From Pseudocercospora fijiensis CIRAD86 (Eukaryota; Ascomycota; Dothideomycetes; Mycosphaerellales; Mycosphaerellaceae), in NCBI RefSeq assembly GCF_000340215.1, contig NW_006921545.1, positions 897,522-961,521 of the forward strand: DNA of 64,000 bases. The letters are read 5' to 3'. Below the pieces are notes generated by a model. It was given only the letters and a program-made list of their open reading frames with translations. It was not told the origin of the DNA and did not search any database. How positions within the stretch are numbered: the stretch's first letter is position 1; each line of letters opens with the position of its first letter. Positions 33,489 to 44,880 of the stretch are shown here, one piece after another. The position numbers and the translations under genes were made by a program.

Positions 33489-34770
33489 GTAGGTCGCTAG
33501 GATAACTACCTAGTATATAACGCTATACCGATACCTATAATAGAGTTTAACTCGCTAGGATTAGTATAGTTAATTAATATATATCGTATAGGAGCGTTAT
33601 ATCTAGCTAAACGGTATATTCTAGCCTTAGTACCTCGTTGTTATTATATTAAGCACTTTAATTAGCGTACCTTTGAGAAGATAGTAGTAATAGACTAGAA
33701 TATAGTAGTAGCGGTTTAAATTCTTTATATAATATTAGTTTGTATAGTTAGTTACTTTTTAGGCTCGGTTTCGTTATAGTTAGGGTATATAAGGTTAGTA
33801 TACTTATAGACTACGTCCTTCTTTAGGTCCTACTTATATTTCGGATAACCGTACTTTCTAAAGTCTACTAAACAATAGCGCTTGTTATAGTTCTATAGCT
33901 TATAATATATCTTAACGTACTTAGTTATAAAGGCCTTCTTTTATCTTCCTAAGTGTCTACTCTACGGTATCTAAGGCTTTCTATAGTAAAACAGTCTTTA
34001 AAGAGGTTAGTAATACCGTATAACTATTATAGCGCCGCTTATCGGGTATTATAGATTATTATTTTTAGAAAACGCGTTACAAAGTCGCTATTCTATCGAG
34101 TTAGCGTTACCGTTCCTTCCATTACTAAAGGTAATCGTAGGTTATACTCGTAGTTAGCTTAAACCTTATATATCCCTATATTTCGTAGTTTAAGGTACGA
34201 TAGCTACTATATATCGCGTAGATTAGGGTCTCTATTACTATATCTCTTATATAACAGTCCTAATCGTATATTTAGTAAGGTTTCTATATACGGTAGACAA
34301 AATAGTTTATCCGCTAAAGGAGTTTTCCTACGCTACTAGTTACTAGAGTATTGCTTTAAAGAGGTATTCGGATTGCTTAGAAGATACTAAACACTCTAAA
34401 CAATATTAAGAATAAGTCGTATACGGGTATTTCGGCGAAAATCTTATATACTACTACTCTGTCTTCTACGACGTTATAAACGCTATAAAGTACTCGCTCT
34501 TACGGTAGCCGCTACGGGTCTACTAGTACAATTTAATATTATTATAAGGATAGAAAGACAGGTCTTTAATAGCGTTCAAATACCTACTACTAATAAATAG
34601 CGCTATAATTAATCGAATAGAGGCCTTAGTAACTACGGCTAGGTAAGGGTACTACTATTACTGCTACTAATAAGGTAATACTATAGTAGTTAGTATATCG
34701 TACAGCTAATGCTTAAATTAGGTACGCTAGCTTTACTATAGATTCCCGATTAGAAAGACACTAGGCCTAA
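33489..34770 (-). pseudogene. Possible gag/ORF1 of YR retroelement E2
   Basis: This is the inverted counterpart of 7,990-9,020. It preserves KSEYFIAFIT (about 34,480), TTYS-YCLECLVSSK (about 34,400), the LVDFRKYGYPKYK basic stretch (about 33,845) and TNLIYPNYNETEPKK. Conservation of the same frame in two copies supports a real former ORF1, but I cannot assign a domain. Confidence 0.3.
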
Positions 34771-35790
34771 GTAGGCAATCTATACTTAGATTTAGGGGTT
34801 ATAGCTATTTTCGTACTCTATTATTATATATCTATCGCTATTAGAAATTATAGTATCGATATAAATCGATCTAGTCCTTTAAGTTCTATATAGCTATAGT
34901 TGCTATTATAATAATTCTTATAGGGCTTTTTTATCTAGGTCCTAGTTATTACTCTTCTATTAGGCGCCTTAGTATACTATATATACCCGTATTAGTAGGA
35001 GTTCTTTTACTCCTTTATCTAGATATTAATTTTGTTCGTCGGTATCTTCTAATAGGAATAATATCTCTAATATAAATATAGATCTCTCTAGAGAGCTTTT
35101 TTCCTATAATTTAGTATCTAATAGATATCTCGACTATAGTCGTAACTCTAAGAAAGATAGTTATTCCTCCTTCTAGTCTTCTATTAGCTAATAAACTAAT
35201 TAGTGCTAGTAAATATTACGTTTTTATTTATACTATAGAAGCGTATATTCTATAGCCTCTAGAGACGTCTCTCTATAGATATTTTTAGATAACCCTATAG
35301 GCAATTATATTTTACTACAGTTTAGTAAGATATTAACTTAAGACCTACTTACAAAGTTCTCTTTTCCTATTGCTATATCTTTTAATCTCTAGAGATAGTA
35401 GAAACCCTAAACGAATATCCGATTCTCTAAGGTACTCTTAAATAGGATTTTCCTACAAGAAATCGGTTTCCTTATAGTTTCTCTATTATAAGGAGTTTTC
35501 TAAATAGTATTAGATAATAATATCTCTTTACTATACGTAGTACCTATATTGTAAACTATAGGTCTACTACTTTCTTTTTCGTTGTCTATATTATTAATAA
35601 ATTAGACAATATTATATAATATAAAGTCGGATCGCTTAGTGTTCTTAGTATAAGCATTCTAAGGTCTTATTTCATCCTCTTCCTAAGTATTGTTGCATTT
35701 TTCGTTATCTATATTATCGATAGATTAGATAATAAAAAATAATAAGACCTTAGAAAGCTTAGTTCTTTAGTAATAAGGATTCCTAAGTCC
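34700..35790 (-). repeat. Copia 3' non-coding region and 3' LTR start, copy X2
   Basis: Inverted copy of 6,701-7,765, including the LTR block near 34,735-34,700. The YR element E2 begins at the same LTR position as E1 in the other copy. Confidence 0.5.
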
Positions 35791-36425
35791 TATTATATCT
35801 ACTCTCTAAGCGATTTGGATAAACCGGTTAATAAGCCTTAAGTAAGTATATCTACTAATTATTCTCTAGTTCGGATATCTCTAAGACCTATAGATTTCTT
35901 AAAAACTTCCTCTGTTATATACTAATCTAAAATTCCTATATCCTAGGTCTGAAAATAATATTCGGGTTTGCTATTTCTATATCCGACCTACTATCTATAG
36001 ATACTAGATAGTTACCCGTTTTTAGTTCGACTTACTTATATATCTTTTAAAAAGATATATATCTAAAATTATTCTTTTAAGGCAGTAGACTCGGCCTCGT
36101 AACTAGATAGGGAAATAGATTTCTATAGCGTACTACGCTAACCTTTAAGCGCTTTAACTCCTAAGGAAATATATACAACCGAAGATAGAACGCCGAGTAG
36201 GATAGTTATTCCCTCTAGTTAGCATCGCTATAACCGACGAATAGTAGCTCTAATTATACCTTGTATACTAACGCGGTTTTATAGGCCTTTAGATTATTAA
36301 AGTATTTATAAATCCTATATAATACTTAAAAGTACGTCTTTTTAGGATTAGAAGGAAACCTATATACTAGGCCCACGTTACAGCTTAGGTTTAAGTAACA
36401 GTACCTGTAGCAATCTAATTGCTAG
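35790..36425 (-). pseudogene. Ty1/copia RNase H, copy X2
   Basis: The frame gives SISLSSYEAESTALKE (about 36,125-36,080), the copia VALSTTEAEYIALSEA motif, then a DIGILDQYITEE-VFKKSI stretch (about 35,930), and RDIRTRE, VDI and GLLTGLSKSLRE (about 35,880-35,820). It extends further upstream than X1. It starts abruptly at about 36,425, where the right minisatellite arm ends. It may be the 3' part of copia copy D, whose 5' part lies beyond the array and the gap in the same orientation. Confidence 0.65.
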
Positions 36426-36429
36426 TGCT

Positions 36430-38271
36430 ATCCGAATAGTACTATTATATATTATATAGCTATAGATATCTCGATATATATAGTACTACTATAGGTAGTA
36501 CTATTCGAAATACTTATAGTAGGTATAGTAGTCCGAAACGCCTATAACTTACTAAGTATGCGCGGAATAGGCTTACAGTAAGTACTATCTAGAACCCTTA
36601 TAGTACTAGGTACTATTAAAATTTTAGAACGCTTATAGTACGTAGTCGTAATCCGTAGTACTTATAGTAAGTAGTTAGTACTATCTAAAACGCTTATACT
36701 ATCCGGATCGTTAATAGTAAGGCCTATTTAGAACCCTTATAGTACTAGGTACTATTTAAATTTTAGAACGCTTATAGCGAGTAGTAATAACTTAAATTCG
36801 AAACGCTTATAGTAAGTAGTAAGTAGTACTAACTAAAATGCTTAAGTACTTTTTAGAGCCTAAGAGCTTAGAGTAAGTATTATCTAGCACGCCTATTACG
36901 AGTAGTTTTATTTAGGATCTTTATAGTAACTACTTTTAGAAAGCGGGTATAGTAAGTACTACCTTTAATTCTTATAACGTTTATAGTAAGTGCTATTCGG
37001 AACGCTTATACTAAGTCCTATCCGGAGCGCTTATAGTAAGTACTATATATAACGTCTAAAGTAAGTCTAAGCCGGAAAAGGTATAGTAAATCTAAGCTAT
37101 AACGCCTATAGTATACACTATCCGAAAACCGTAGAGTAAATCCTATCTATAGCGCGTATAGTAACTACTATACTATCTATAGGAGCTATAGTAAGACTAA
37201 TTAAAAATGTTTAAAGTAACGCTTACCTATAACGCATATAGTAAGTCTAATTTAGAACGCTTATAGTAGGTCTAATATAGAACGCGTAGAGTAAGTCTAT
37301 TCGGAAACGCTTATAGCGAGTACTATTCGGAACGCCTATAGAAAGTCTTATATAGAACGCGTATAGTAAGTCTTATCTAGGACGCGTATAGTAGGCCTAG
37401 TATAAGACGCGTATAGTAAGCTATTTCTAAAACTATTACAGTAATATAAATCCGGAACGCGTTGTAGGTATTAGGGAGTACTAATAGCAACTGCTTCCGG
37501 AATACGCCTATAGCAAGTACTATCCGGAATAGGCACTAGGAAGCACTATACGGAAACGCTTAGAGAGAGACAGTCCGAAACATCTATAGCAACTACTTCC
37601 GGAATACGCCTATAGCAATTACTACCTACAATATCTAGAGCGAGAACTATTCGAAACATCTATAGCAAGCAGTTGTTTCCGACTCGGAACGCCTAGAGCA
37701 AGTACTATATATAAGGCGTATACTAAGTGTAATCCGAAACGTCTATAGCAATTTTAATATAGATTACCTAGAGGAATTCTAATTCAGAACGCTTATAGTG
37801 CTAAGTACTATTTAGATCGCGTATAGTAAGTCTAATCTAGAGTGCTAATAGTTAGTACTACTATCTATAACGCCTATACTAAGTTTTACCTAGAACGCGC
37901 TATATAGCTATTCTAATTTGAAATGCTAATACTAAGTTGTATCCGGAACGCGTATAGCAAGTCTACTTCGGAAGGCTAATAGTAAGTACTATTTAGAACG
38001 CGTATAGTAAGCAGTACTATCTAAAATACCTATAGTAAGTGCTATTTAGAATACTTATAGCATGTCCTATACTATCTATAGCGAGTATTACTATCCGGAA
38101 AGCTTATAGTAAATACTATCTAAAACGCCTTTAGTAAATACTATTCGAACTACCTATAGCGAGTACCCTATATAGCGGCTACTACGAGTACCCTATAAAA
38201 CGGCTATAGCTAGTACTCTATAGAATATCTATAGCGAGTAGTATAATCTAGATCGCGTAGGATACACCTAT
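36430..38271 (-). repeat. 25-bp minisatellite array, right arm
   Basis: About 70 units, reading on the plus strand CGCTTATAGTAAGTCTA followed by TTTAGAA-like bases. Eight consecutive units between about 37,258 and 37,430 are spaced exactly 25 bp. It is the reverse complement of the left arm at 26,985-27,835. Units differ by many transitions, so array age predates or overlaps RIP. It is cut by the N gap, and its true length is unknown. Confidence 0.85.
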
Positions 38272-38371
38272 NNNNNNNNNNNNNNNNNNNNNNNNNNNNN
38301 NNNNNNNNNNNNNNNNNNNNNNNNNNNNNNNNNNNNNNNNNNNNNNNNNNNNNNNNNNNNNNNNNNNNNNN
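38272..38371. other. Assembly gap (100 N)
   Basis: Exactly 100 N, the conventional length for a gap of unknown size. It lies directly at the outer end of the minisatellite, which probably could not be assembled through. Confidence 0.98.
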
Positions 38372-39330
38372 GATACGTGCCCTAAAACTAGTTAGACTAT
38401 AGATAAAAATCGCCGCCTTTAGAGCTTCCTTAGAAAGGCCTTTAGATAAATTAGCCTCGTATAGTAATACCCTAGCGCGTTCTAGTAAGGTTCTATTAGG
38501 CCTTTCTATAAACCCGTTTCCTTTAGAATTATAGGGCGAAGATAGCCTATATAATACGCCGCTATCTCCTAATAGACTTTCGAGGTTAATAGATATTAGT
38601 TCTTTAGCGTTACCTAATATAAGTACTCTAAGTCTACGGCGTTTTATACTATTACTCGTAAAGTTTTAAGCTCTAGTTTTAAATCCTTTTATAGCACTAA
38701 AAGCTTTAGATTTTTTAGGAATCGACTAACCTTTTATAGATCTAGAAAACTTATCTATAAAGCTAAAAAAATATTTAAACCCTTTACGGGTTTTAGATTC
38801 TATAAGGCTATAGATATCGTCGGTAGCTTTGTCTAGAAAATCCCTAGCTTCTATACTAAGAATTCGGCCTAGTCTACAGGTACATTTAGATTAAATATAT
38901 ACCTCGTTTTTCTTAGAATATTCATTTTTAGCTATCTCTAAACACATTTCTTCTAGAGTGTTAGCGCTAGTATATCCTAGCCGCCTATACTAATTATAGA
39001 CCTATCCTTAGAGTCTATAGTAAAAGCTTCTTCGACTTTTAAGTCTCTATTATAAAGCTAGCTTGGCATATATTTAGAAACTTCTCGCTTATAAAGAGAA
39101 ATCTCTCTAATAGCCTTAGTTATTAGAGCTCTCTTCTTACTATAAAGTTCTCTTATACCGTTTCTAAGCCGATCCTTAACCTCGTAGTTATCTAAGTGCG
39201 ATAAGCTTCTTAGGCTTATATTTAATTTTAGTAAGAGTTCTATAAAGTTTTAGAAATATCTTTAAATCGTACTATTAACTATATCGCCTATTCTGTAAGC
39301 GGATATAGGTCCGCTATTACCCTATTTTCT
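38372..39330 (-). pseudogene. Ty1/copia integrase (GAG-pre-integrase plus core), copy D
   Basis: On the minus strand, after the protease, a pre-integrase region reads ELYSKKRALITKAIREI (about 39,150) and then SIEARDFLDKATDDIYSLI (about 38,855-38,810). The integrase core has SKTRKGFKYFFSFIDKFSR (about 38,805-38,750). The glycine/asparagine-rich end motif NSKGNGFIERPNRTLLERAR (about 38,540-38,480) corresponds to the copia pattern NGxxERxNRTLxExAR that holds the catalytic Glu. The gene continues into the N gap. It is the best-preserved integrase of this copia family in the window, with relatively few stops. Confidence 0.75.
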
Positions 39331-40330
39331 AGTAGTAGGTTTGTTAATATAAGTTACAAAGTAAGACTTATAACTTGTAATATATCTAGGAGCGCCGCTA
39401 TCTAAGGTAAAAGCGGTATAGCTAGACGACTCTAGAGAAGAGTAGGCTTATTCTATACTAGAACTACTAGCTAGATAATCTATCTATAGATAAATAAAGA
39501 TACTCTTCTTCGTCTAAAAATTACTTATCGTCTAGTTCTTTAGTTTTAGTAAAGTATGTGTTATCTATACTACTACTAGGTTTACCTTTATTAGGATTAA
39601 ACTATCTTTAGGCTTTAGAAGGGCCTTTATAATAGCTAGTATCTTTTAAGTATCTGTTCCTTTTTTATATTATATTTACTTCTTAGATACACTCTTATAT
39701 CCCTTGTTTTATAGACGTTTAATTTATTCTTAGGCGAATTAGGCTTAATATATACTACTATACCTTTTTCTTTAGTACTATATCGTCTCGATTCGTCTAG
39801 TAGACTAGAGTACAAATCTTCTTATTTCAGGGTTATTTAAGGCTTTCCTCGTCTTTTCCAATATTCAAGTTTAGCTAGTAACTACAAAAGACTCGTATTT
39901 GTTACCTAACTTATTTAGAGTCTAGGCTTTTATAACTTATTTAGGAAGCTTAACTTCCCTAGCCTCTAATTCGTTAATTTCGAAGTTATTTACAATAACT
40001 CTTATAGTAAGAGGTATTTAGAAGTAAATTACTTAGGGGAGTATAGCATCTTAAGGGTATTTTAAGCTTCTTTCGGGTCCCTCTTATTCTAAATTTATCC
40101 TAAGGGTCCGTCCCCTATAGTTAGTCGAAGGATAGCTAGGGGTTTAGCCTTGATTTCTTCGTCTATAATATCTTCTATTATAGCCTTAAAATTGCCCTTC
40201 TCTACTAGATAAAAATCTTTATTACAGACTATAATATATAGTTTCGTTATCCTTAAGGCGGCTAAACGTATAAGACTTATCGGTAAGAGATATATTTACT
40301 AAGATATTTTATCGCGTAGCTTAGCGATTT
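39330..40330 (-). pseudogene. Ty1/copia gag and protease, copy D
   Basis: Gag can be followed as LAILRLTIGDGPLG (about 40,140-40,100), RDPKEA, a helix-rich part, KLGNKYESFVVT-like residues (about 39,920) and a basic linker. The protease follows with a YTAFTLDSGAPRYITS stretch (about 39,420-39,375). DSGA is the copia aspartic-protease active site; the following His reads Tyr. The frame shifts between gag and protease, either by decay or a former programmed shift. Together with the LTR upstream and integrase downstream this gives the family's order: gag, protease, integrase. Confidence 0.7.
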
Positions 40331-41650
40331 ATCTTTATCTTTAGTAGGAAATTACTCTATCTTTAGGTTCTCTAGATCGTATATCGTTATAGTTAGAAAG
40401 TTTATCTATCTATCTCCTACTATAGATAAACTACTTAAATAATAGTTATTATATTGCATATATACTAGTAGAGATAGTTTTCCTATACTAGTATTATCTT
40501 AGGTAATTTATAGCTAACTAATATTATCGTATCTATAGATATTCGCTTAGAAAGGACAAAGCTTCCTATATATAAGTTTTATATCCTATATATAAGTTTT
40601 ATATAGGCAGTATTATCTAATTATTATATCTTAATAGTCTTATCTATAATAAATATACGTTTCTATATATATTAAGATCTATAGACTTTTTATCTAATCG
40701 GTTCCGTTCGATCGTTCCGCTCCGTTCGAAGGTTATTCTATTCGCTAAATAGATTAGTTCCGAAGCTCGTAAACAGCCTTTTATATCGTTCTTCCTATTC
40801 GTATAAATCGATAGGATTGCCTATTATTAAGGCTATCCGATAGGGAGATCGATTATTATCCGGAATTATTAAGGGTATAGATAGCTATATAGCTTTATAG
40901 GTATCTATTATCTTGTTTTTCGCGTCGTTTCCGAGCTATTACGAGCAAGCCGGGTATATAACCTATTCGAGGGTATAATATATATTCGTATAGAAGTAGT
41001 AGGAAGTACCGGAAGTTATAGTGCTAGTAATCGAGTAGATTATAGTTAAATTGCTTATCTAGCTAAATTGCGATATTCGTCGCCTTATTATATATTAGCT
41101 ACTAAGGTCCTATACTACTCTAGAGACGCGTAATAGCTTACGCGTACTACTAGGTACCCCTTATCTTTATCGCAATTAGATCTCTAGAACTAGTTATTCT
41201 AGAAGCGATCGAACCTATAAAAGTTCTCTCTGAGGATATATATAAATTTGCTATAGGTTTCTAGGCCCTTCTATTAGTTGCAAATTACCTAGGGTTTCTT
41301 TCTTAGTAACTCTAATATAAAATAGTAGATCCTAGAAGGCTCTAGAGGCTAGTAGAACTCTATAGGGGCCTCCCTACCTAGGTCGACGGCTACTGCCGGT
41401 ACTATATCTAATTAGGAAACAAGGTATATACTAGTTTGCCCCGCTTAAGGTATCTCCTAAATATCCTTATTAATATTTAATAATACTTAGCTATCGCTAA
41501 TTAAGATAAGCTAGTACTAGCTAATATCTATCGTATCCGATTATAGATATACTAGATTCGCGTTAGATTTACGACTAGCTAGGCGCTAGGCCGAACTAGG
41601 TAATAACGCTACGACCTAGGTTTTCTAGCTATATTTGTCCTCTTAAATAT
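40330..41650 (-). repeat. Copia 5' LTR and leader, copy D
   Basis: Full-length relative of copies A, B and C; it covers both the outer LTR part (41,650-41,480, as in copy C) and the inner part (41,100-40,500, as in copy A). A 22-bp block with TCCTATATATAAGTTTTATA is tandemly doubled at 40,566-40,607. The CGATCGAACGGAACCG-like block near 40,700 is shared with copy A. Confidence 0.65.
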
Positions 41651-41800
41651 TTCTTCCTAGTAGGACTTATAGTATTAATATAAATCGATGTAAACAAACT
41701 CCCTATTAATAAAGCAATACTATCTATATTATACCTAAAAAGGGCAGATTTAAAACCTCTTACTTTAAAGCTTTAAACCTCTATTTATATCGAAACTAGT

Positions 41801-41892
41801 ATAAGAGATATATATATAAGCGAGAGTAGTTAAAAGGTAACTATAGTACTCCTATATCTAAGACTACTCCTTATACTATATAGGCGATTATT
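41801..41892 (+). repeat. Split direct repeat A1 of element F
   Basis: Matches A2 over about 92 bp. The clearest shared parts are GAGATATATATATAAGCGA against GAGGTATATATATAGGCGA, and the identical GACTACTCCTTATACTATA leading to TAGGCGATTATT. Confidence 0.75.
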
Positions 41893-42379
41893 AACTTAAG
41901 ATAACCTATTTGAGCGTTATAATAGTATCTTATAAATAGTACTAGTTTTATATCTAATATATATATCTTTAAGAGTAGTAGCGAGTAGTCCTAGTTAAGG
42001 TACTAGAACAAAAAGAGGGGAGAACTTTAATTAAGCGTAGATAGTACTATAAAGAAGTCGCCTTTAGAAACCCTATACTACTAGTTATAATATACTATCT
42101 AATAACGCTAATAATAAAGAAGATAAAGAGGAAGGAGATATCGATCTGTCGTAACGACTATCCGTACTAACTTTTACTATATTAGGAAATAATATTATAA
42201 GTTAGATAAATCTCGCTATAGAGATAGACGGTTATACTAGGCTAGCGGCCTTCTACCTACTAGCTAATCTATAGGACCTTACGATAGAAGAGATCTGGCG
42301 CCTAGTAGCTGTTTAAGCCTTATTAAAATAGTAGCGTATACTAGAAGCGGCTCCTATAAGTACGACTCCTTAACCGCTT

Positions 42380-43300
42380 ACTCTAGCTATAAAGTCGATC
42401 GAGGATAAATATAGCCTTAATGGCAAGATACTATCTATAAACCGCCTATAGATTCTCAAGAACCTATAGTACGTTCCTAAGTTACTAGTTAACGATATCT
42501 ACTTTAAGCGACTTAACCTACTAAATTTAGCCTACTTCTATCCGATCCTATACTATTAGAATTTAAGTATTCGCTTAGTAATCGATACTGCTAGATGCGC
42601 TAATAGGTACTATATAGTTAAAAAGATTATTAAGCTTAGTACTATATCTATTTAGCGCGAGGGCTTTAGCTTCTTTAAGCTCTATTTAGATAGATTGTTT
42701 AGTAGGGATAATCTACTACTATTATAATAGATTAGCCTTATCGCTATCTAGATCCTTAGTTAGATATAGCGATACGACTAGAAGAACGTAGTAGTATATC
42801 TCGCTATCGCTACTTATACAGATACCTATATATAGCTATAGAGTAACCGACTCCTTATTATAGATTATCGACCCTACTTTCTCTTATAACTACTTATTAC
42901 TAGAGTACGTAGTCTCGCTCGTTCTAGAGGATAGCTAGTCTACTATAGATACTAGAGCCGGTAAGAAGAAGCATAGTACTAGTAAGCGTAAGGACCCTTC
43001 TATAATATAGAACCTCTATAAGTATAGTAAGCTATATCCCTAAGTACTCTATTATATTTATAAGTAGTATAAGATCGATAAATTTCGCTTCGATAGCTAT
43101 CTAAGCGTAATATAAAGTAGCGTTAAAATAACGATACTAAGATTATATAGATATAAGAGCTAGTTATATAGTACTTCCCTATATAGCTACTAGTAGTAGT
43201 TAAAGTGCCTTCTTGTATTATCTTTTTTACTAACTTATAGCTAAATATAATACTATCCTATCGCGCCTATTACCTAAAGGAGCTATCTAACCTTCCGCTG
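42380..43300 (+). pseudogene. Possible gag/ORF1 of element F
   Basis: A plus-strand frame starts near 42,380 (LTLAIKSIEDKYSLNGKIL) and includes REGFSFFKLYLDRLFSRDN (about 42,658), then a region with Tyr-rich YIYK-YKIDKFRFDSYLS (about 43,050) whose Tyr/Leu pattern may derive from Cys/His. The position between A1 and RT is where a gag-like ORF1 is expected. No domain was recognised and the frame changes at about 43,130. Confidence 0.35.
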
Positions 43301-43399
43301 ATTACTATAACTCTTAACCTACTTGCTTAGTAATAAATACTCTATTACTATCCTAAAGAGCTACTACCCGTTCTATTTTATCTTAAAAGGATCGGTTAT

Positions 43400-44140
43400 A
43401 GTATAATATATATTAGAAATAGAAAGGCGAGAAGGTCGCGTAACTATAGGTTAGCTACCGAAGCCCCTTCTAGTATTACCGGTAATCTCGAGGCTAGTCT
43501 AATATACGATAGAGTCTTAGCGGTAGCGCTAGAAATTATTCTATTACTCTTAGGAATTAGACTAGAGCTAGGCGGAAGATAGTAAGAGATTTGTAATCTC
43601 TTATAGCTAATAGGATCGTCTATTAATAGTAGTATTTCTACTAAATATAGAGTAGTTAACTACGTCCGTTTTAAGGCTATTCTAAACCGTATCCGCTGCG
43701 CTAGACATAGCGGAATTGTGATTAACCCTAATATTAGGGATACTTTCCGAATAGTATCTACTTGTATCTAGTACCGCTAGCTACTAGCTCTTAAATAGTA
43801 GTAACGATAATATACTAAAAACTACCTTCTCTTTAGTATATAAATAGTTATATATATATTTTATATCTTTATAGAAGGGGTTTACTAAGTACTCGAGAAT
43901 ATACTAAACTATCTACTTAACTATTATCTAGACAACTTCTTAATTATTCTAGTAAAGAATTATAGCCTCGTTAACTAGTTTAAAAACGTATAGAATAGTA
44001 TAACTAGCCGGTTAGAGATTCTAGAAAACGATAAAGAAGATAAAGAAGAAAGCGTAGTACTAGTATCTAGTATATAAATTAATACTAACTCGATATAGTA
44101 CCGATTAATAGCTATTACGAAGGCCTAGAGACTATTACGC
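43400..44140 (+). pseudogene. Reverse transcriptase of YR retroelement F
   Basis: NPNIRDTFRIVSTCI (about 43,727) corresponds to KxDIxxAFRxxP, followed by LLALK and IYIFYLY for the GLxxAPxIFxLxxE stretch. LLNYYLDNFLIIL (about 43,916-43,955) is the YLDDF catalytic motif with the second Asp now Asn. Then EILENDKEDKEESVVLV and I-INTNSI (about 44,020-44,090) match the PRNxKKDxEGTxVxxLGIxIDT segment also seen in E1/E2 and K. At least one frame shift lies near 43,850. Order and motifs are those of DIRS/Ngaro RTs, which lack the copia or gypsy finger sequences. Confidence 0.7.
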
Positions 44141-44880
44141 TATTATAAGAAGTACTACGTTATAATAGCCTTTCTTTATAAGATAAGGAGTCTTACTAGT
44201 ATACTTATATAGACCGTTCGAGTAGTAGATATTATAAGAGCCTTTTAAATAGCTCTATACGTCTTTATTCCTCTCTTCTAGTCGATATTTAAAAAGAGAA
44301 GGCTATACTCCGACTTAGGGTAGGATCTACTATAGTAGAAATATACGCTATATAGTATAAAAGGAGTACGCTATATTCTTCCTTATCTTCTAAGAGTATA
44401 CCTCTTTATAGATACCTTATCTAGCGGTAGAGGCGCCTTCTAGTATAAGGTAGACTATCTAGACTAAGGATTATATATATTAACGCTCCGGATATATAAA
44501 GTTATTACTATTAGAAGGAGCGATACTTACTTATCGAACGAGTATCCTTCTAAGATCTATATTAATATAGAAGAGGTAAGGCCGATTGTAGAAGCGTTCT
44601 AAAAGTAGTATACGTAATAGAACGCTTAAAAAGTAATAGTCTATACCGATAGTAGAGTCGTCTTTACTAACCCTAAGTATTACTATATTTAAGGTACCGC
44701 TAACGTACTACTCTAAGAGACTTTACTTAGGACAATTTAGCCGTAATTTACCGTTATAAGTACGTAGCTATCTTATACTAATAAAAGGCTAGCTAATAAT
44801 CTATTACGCCTAGACTAGAGATTAATAGCTAGCCTATATCTATAGTTAATCTATCTATATCTACCGTACTCGTCGATACA
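44140..44880 (+). pseudogene. RNase H of YR retroelement F
   Basis: After the RT thumb (RSLTSILI-TVRVV, about 44,188) the strand YLFIDTLSSGRGAF (about 44,399) carries the first acidic residue in a DxxxxGxG context. KIYINIEEVRPIVEAF (about 44,555) carries the Glu in the INxxEM/V pattern. VIVYTDSRVVFTN (about 44,636) matches VxxxTDNxxVFxN, and RLANNLLRLD (about 44,785) matches the GLADALSRLD end motif. This RNase H would have removed the RNA template during cDNA synthesis. Confidence 0.65.

Larger units (their letters stand above)
27880..34770 (-). mobile_element. Tyrosine-recombinase retroelement E2, split by Fot1/pogo
   Basis: This is an inverted second copy of E1: 34,770-33,197 corresponds to E1 7,765-9,220 and 29,866-27,880 to E1 9,225-9,778 plus 15,524-16,750. 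The two halves are separated by a Fot1/pogo transposon. The copy lacks E1's hAT, giving the empty site for that insertion. The recombinase is cut off near 27,880, so the end with terminal repeats is missing, and the left minisatellite begins there. Its outer junction with copia LTR sequence is the same as in E1. Confidence 0.65.

Noticed and set aside
26985..38271. CRISPR-like array suggested by regularly spaced 25-bp repeats
   Set aside because: Units are contiguous with no unique spacers, diverge gradually, and sit among fungal retrotransposons; this is a minisatellite.
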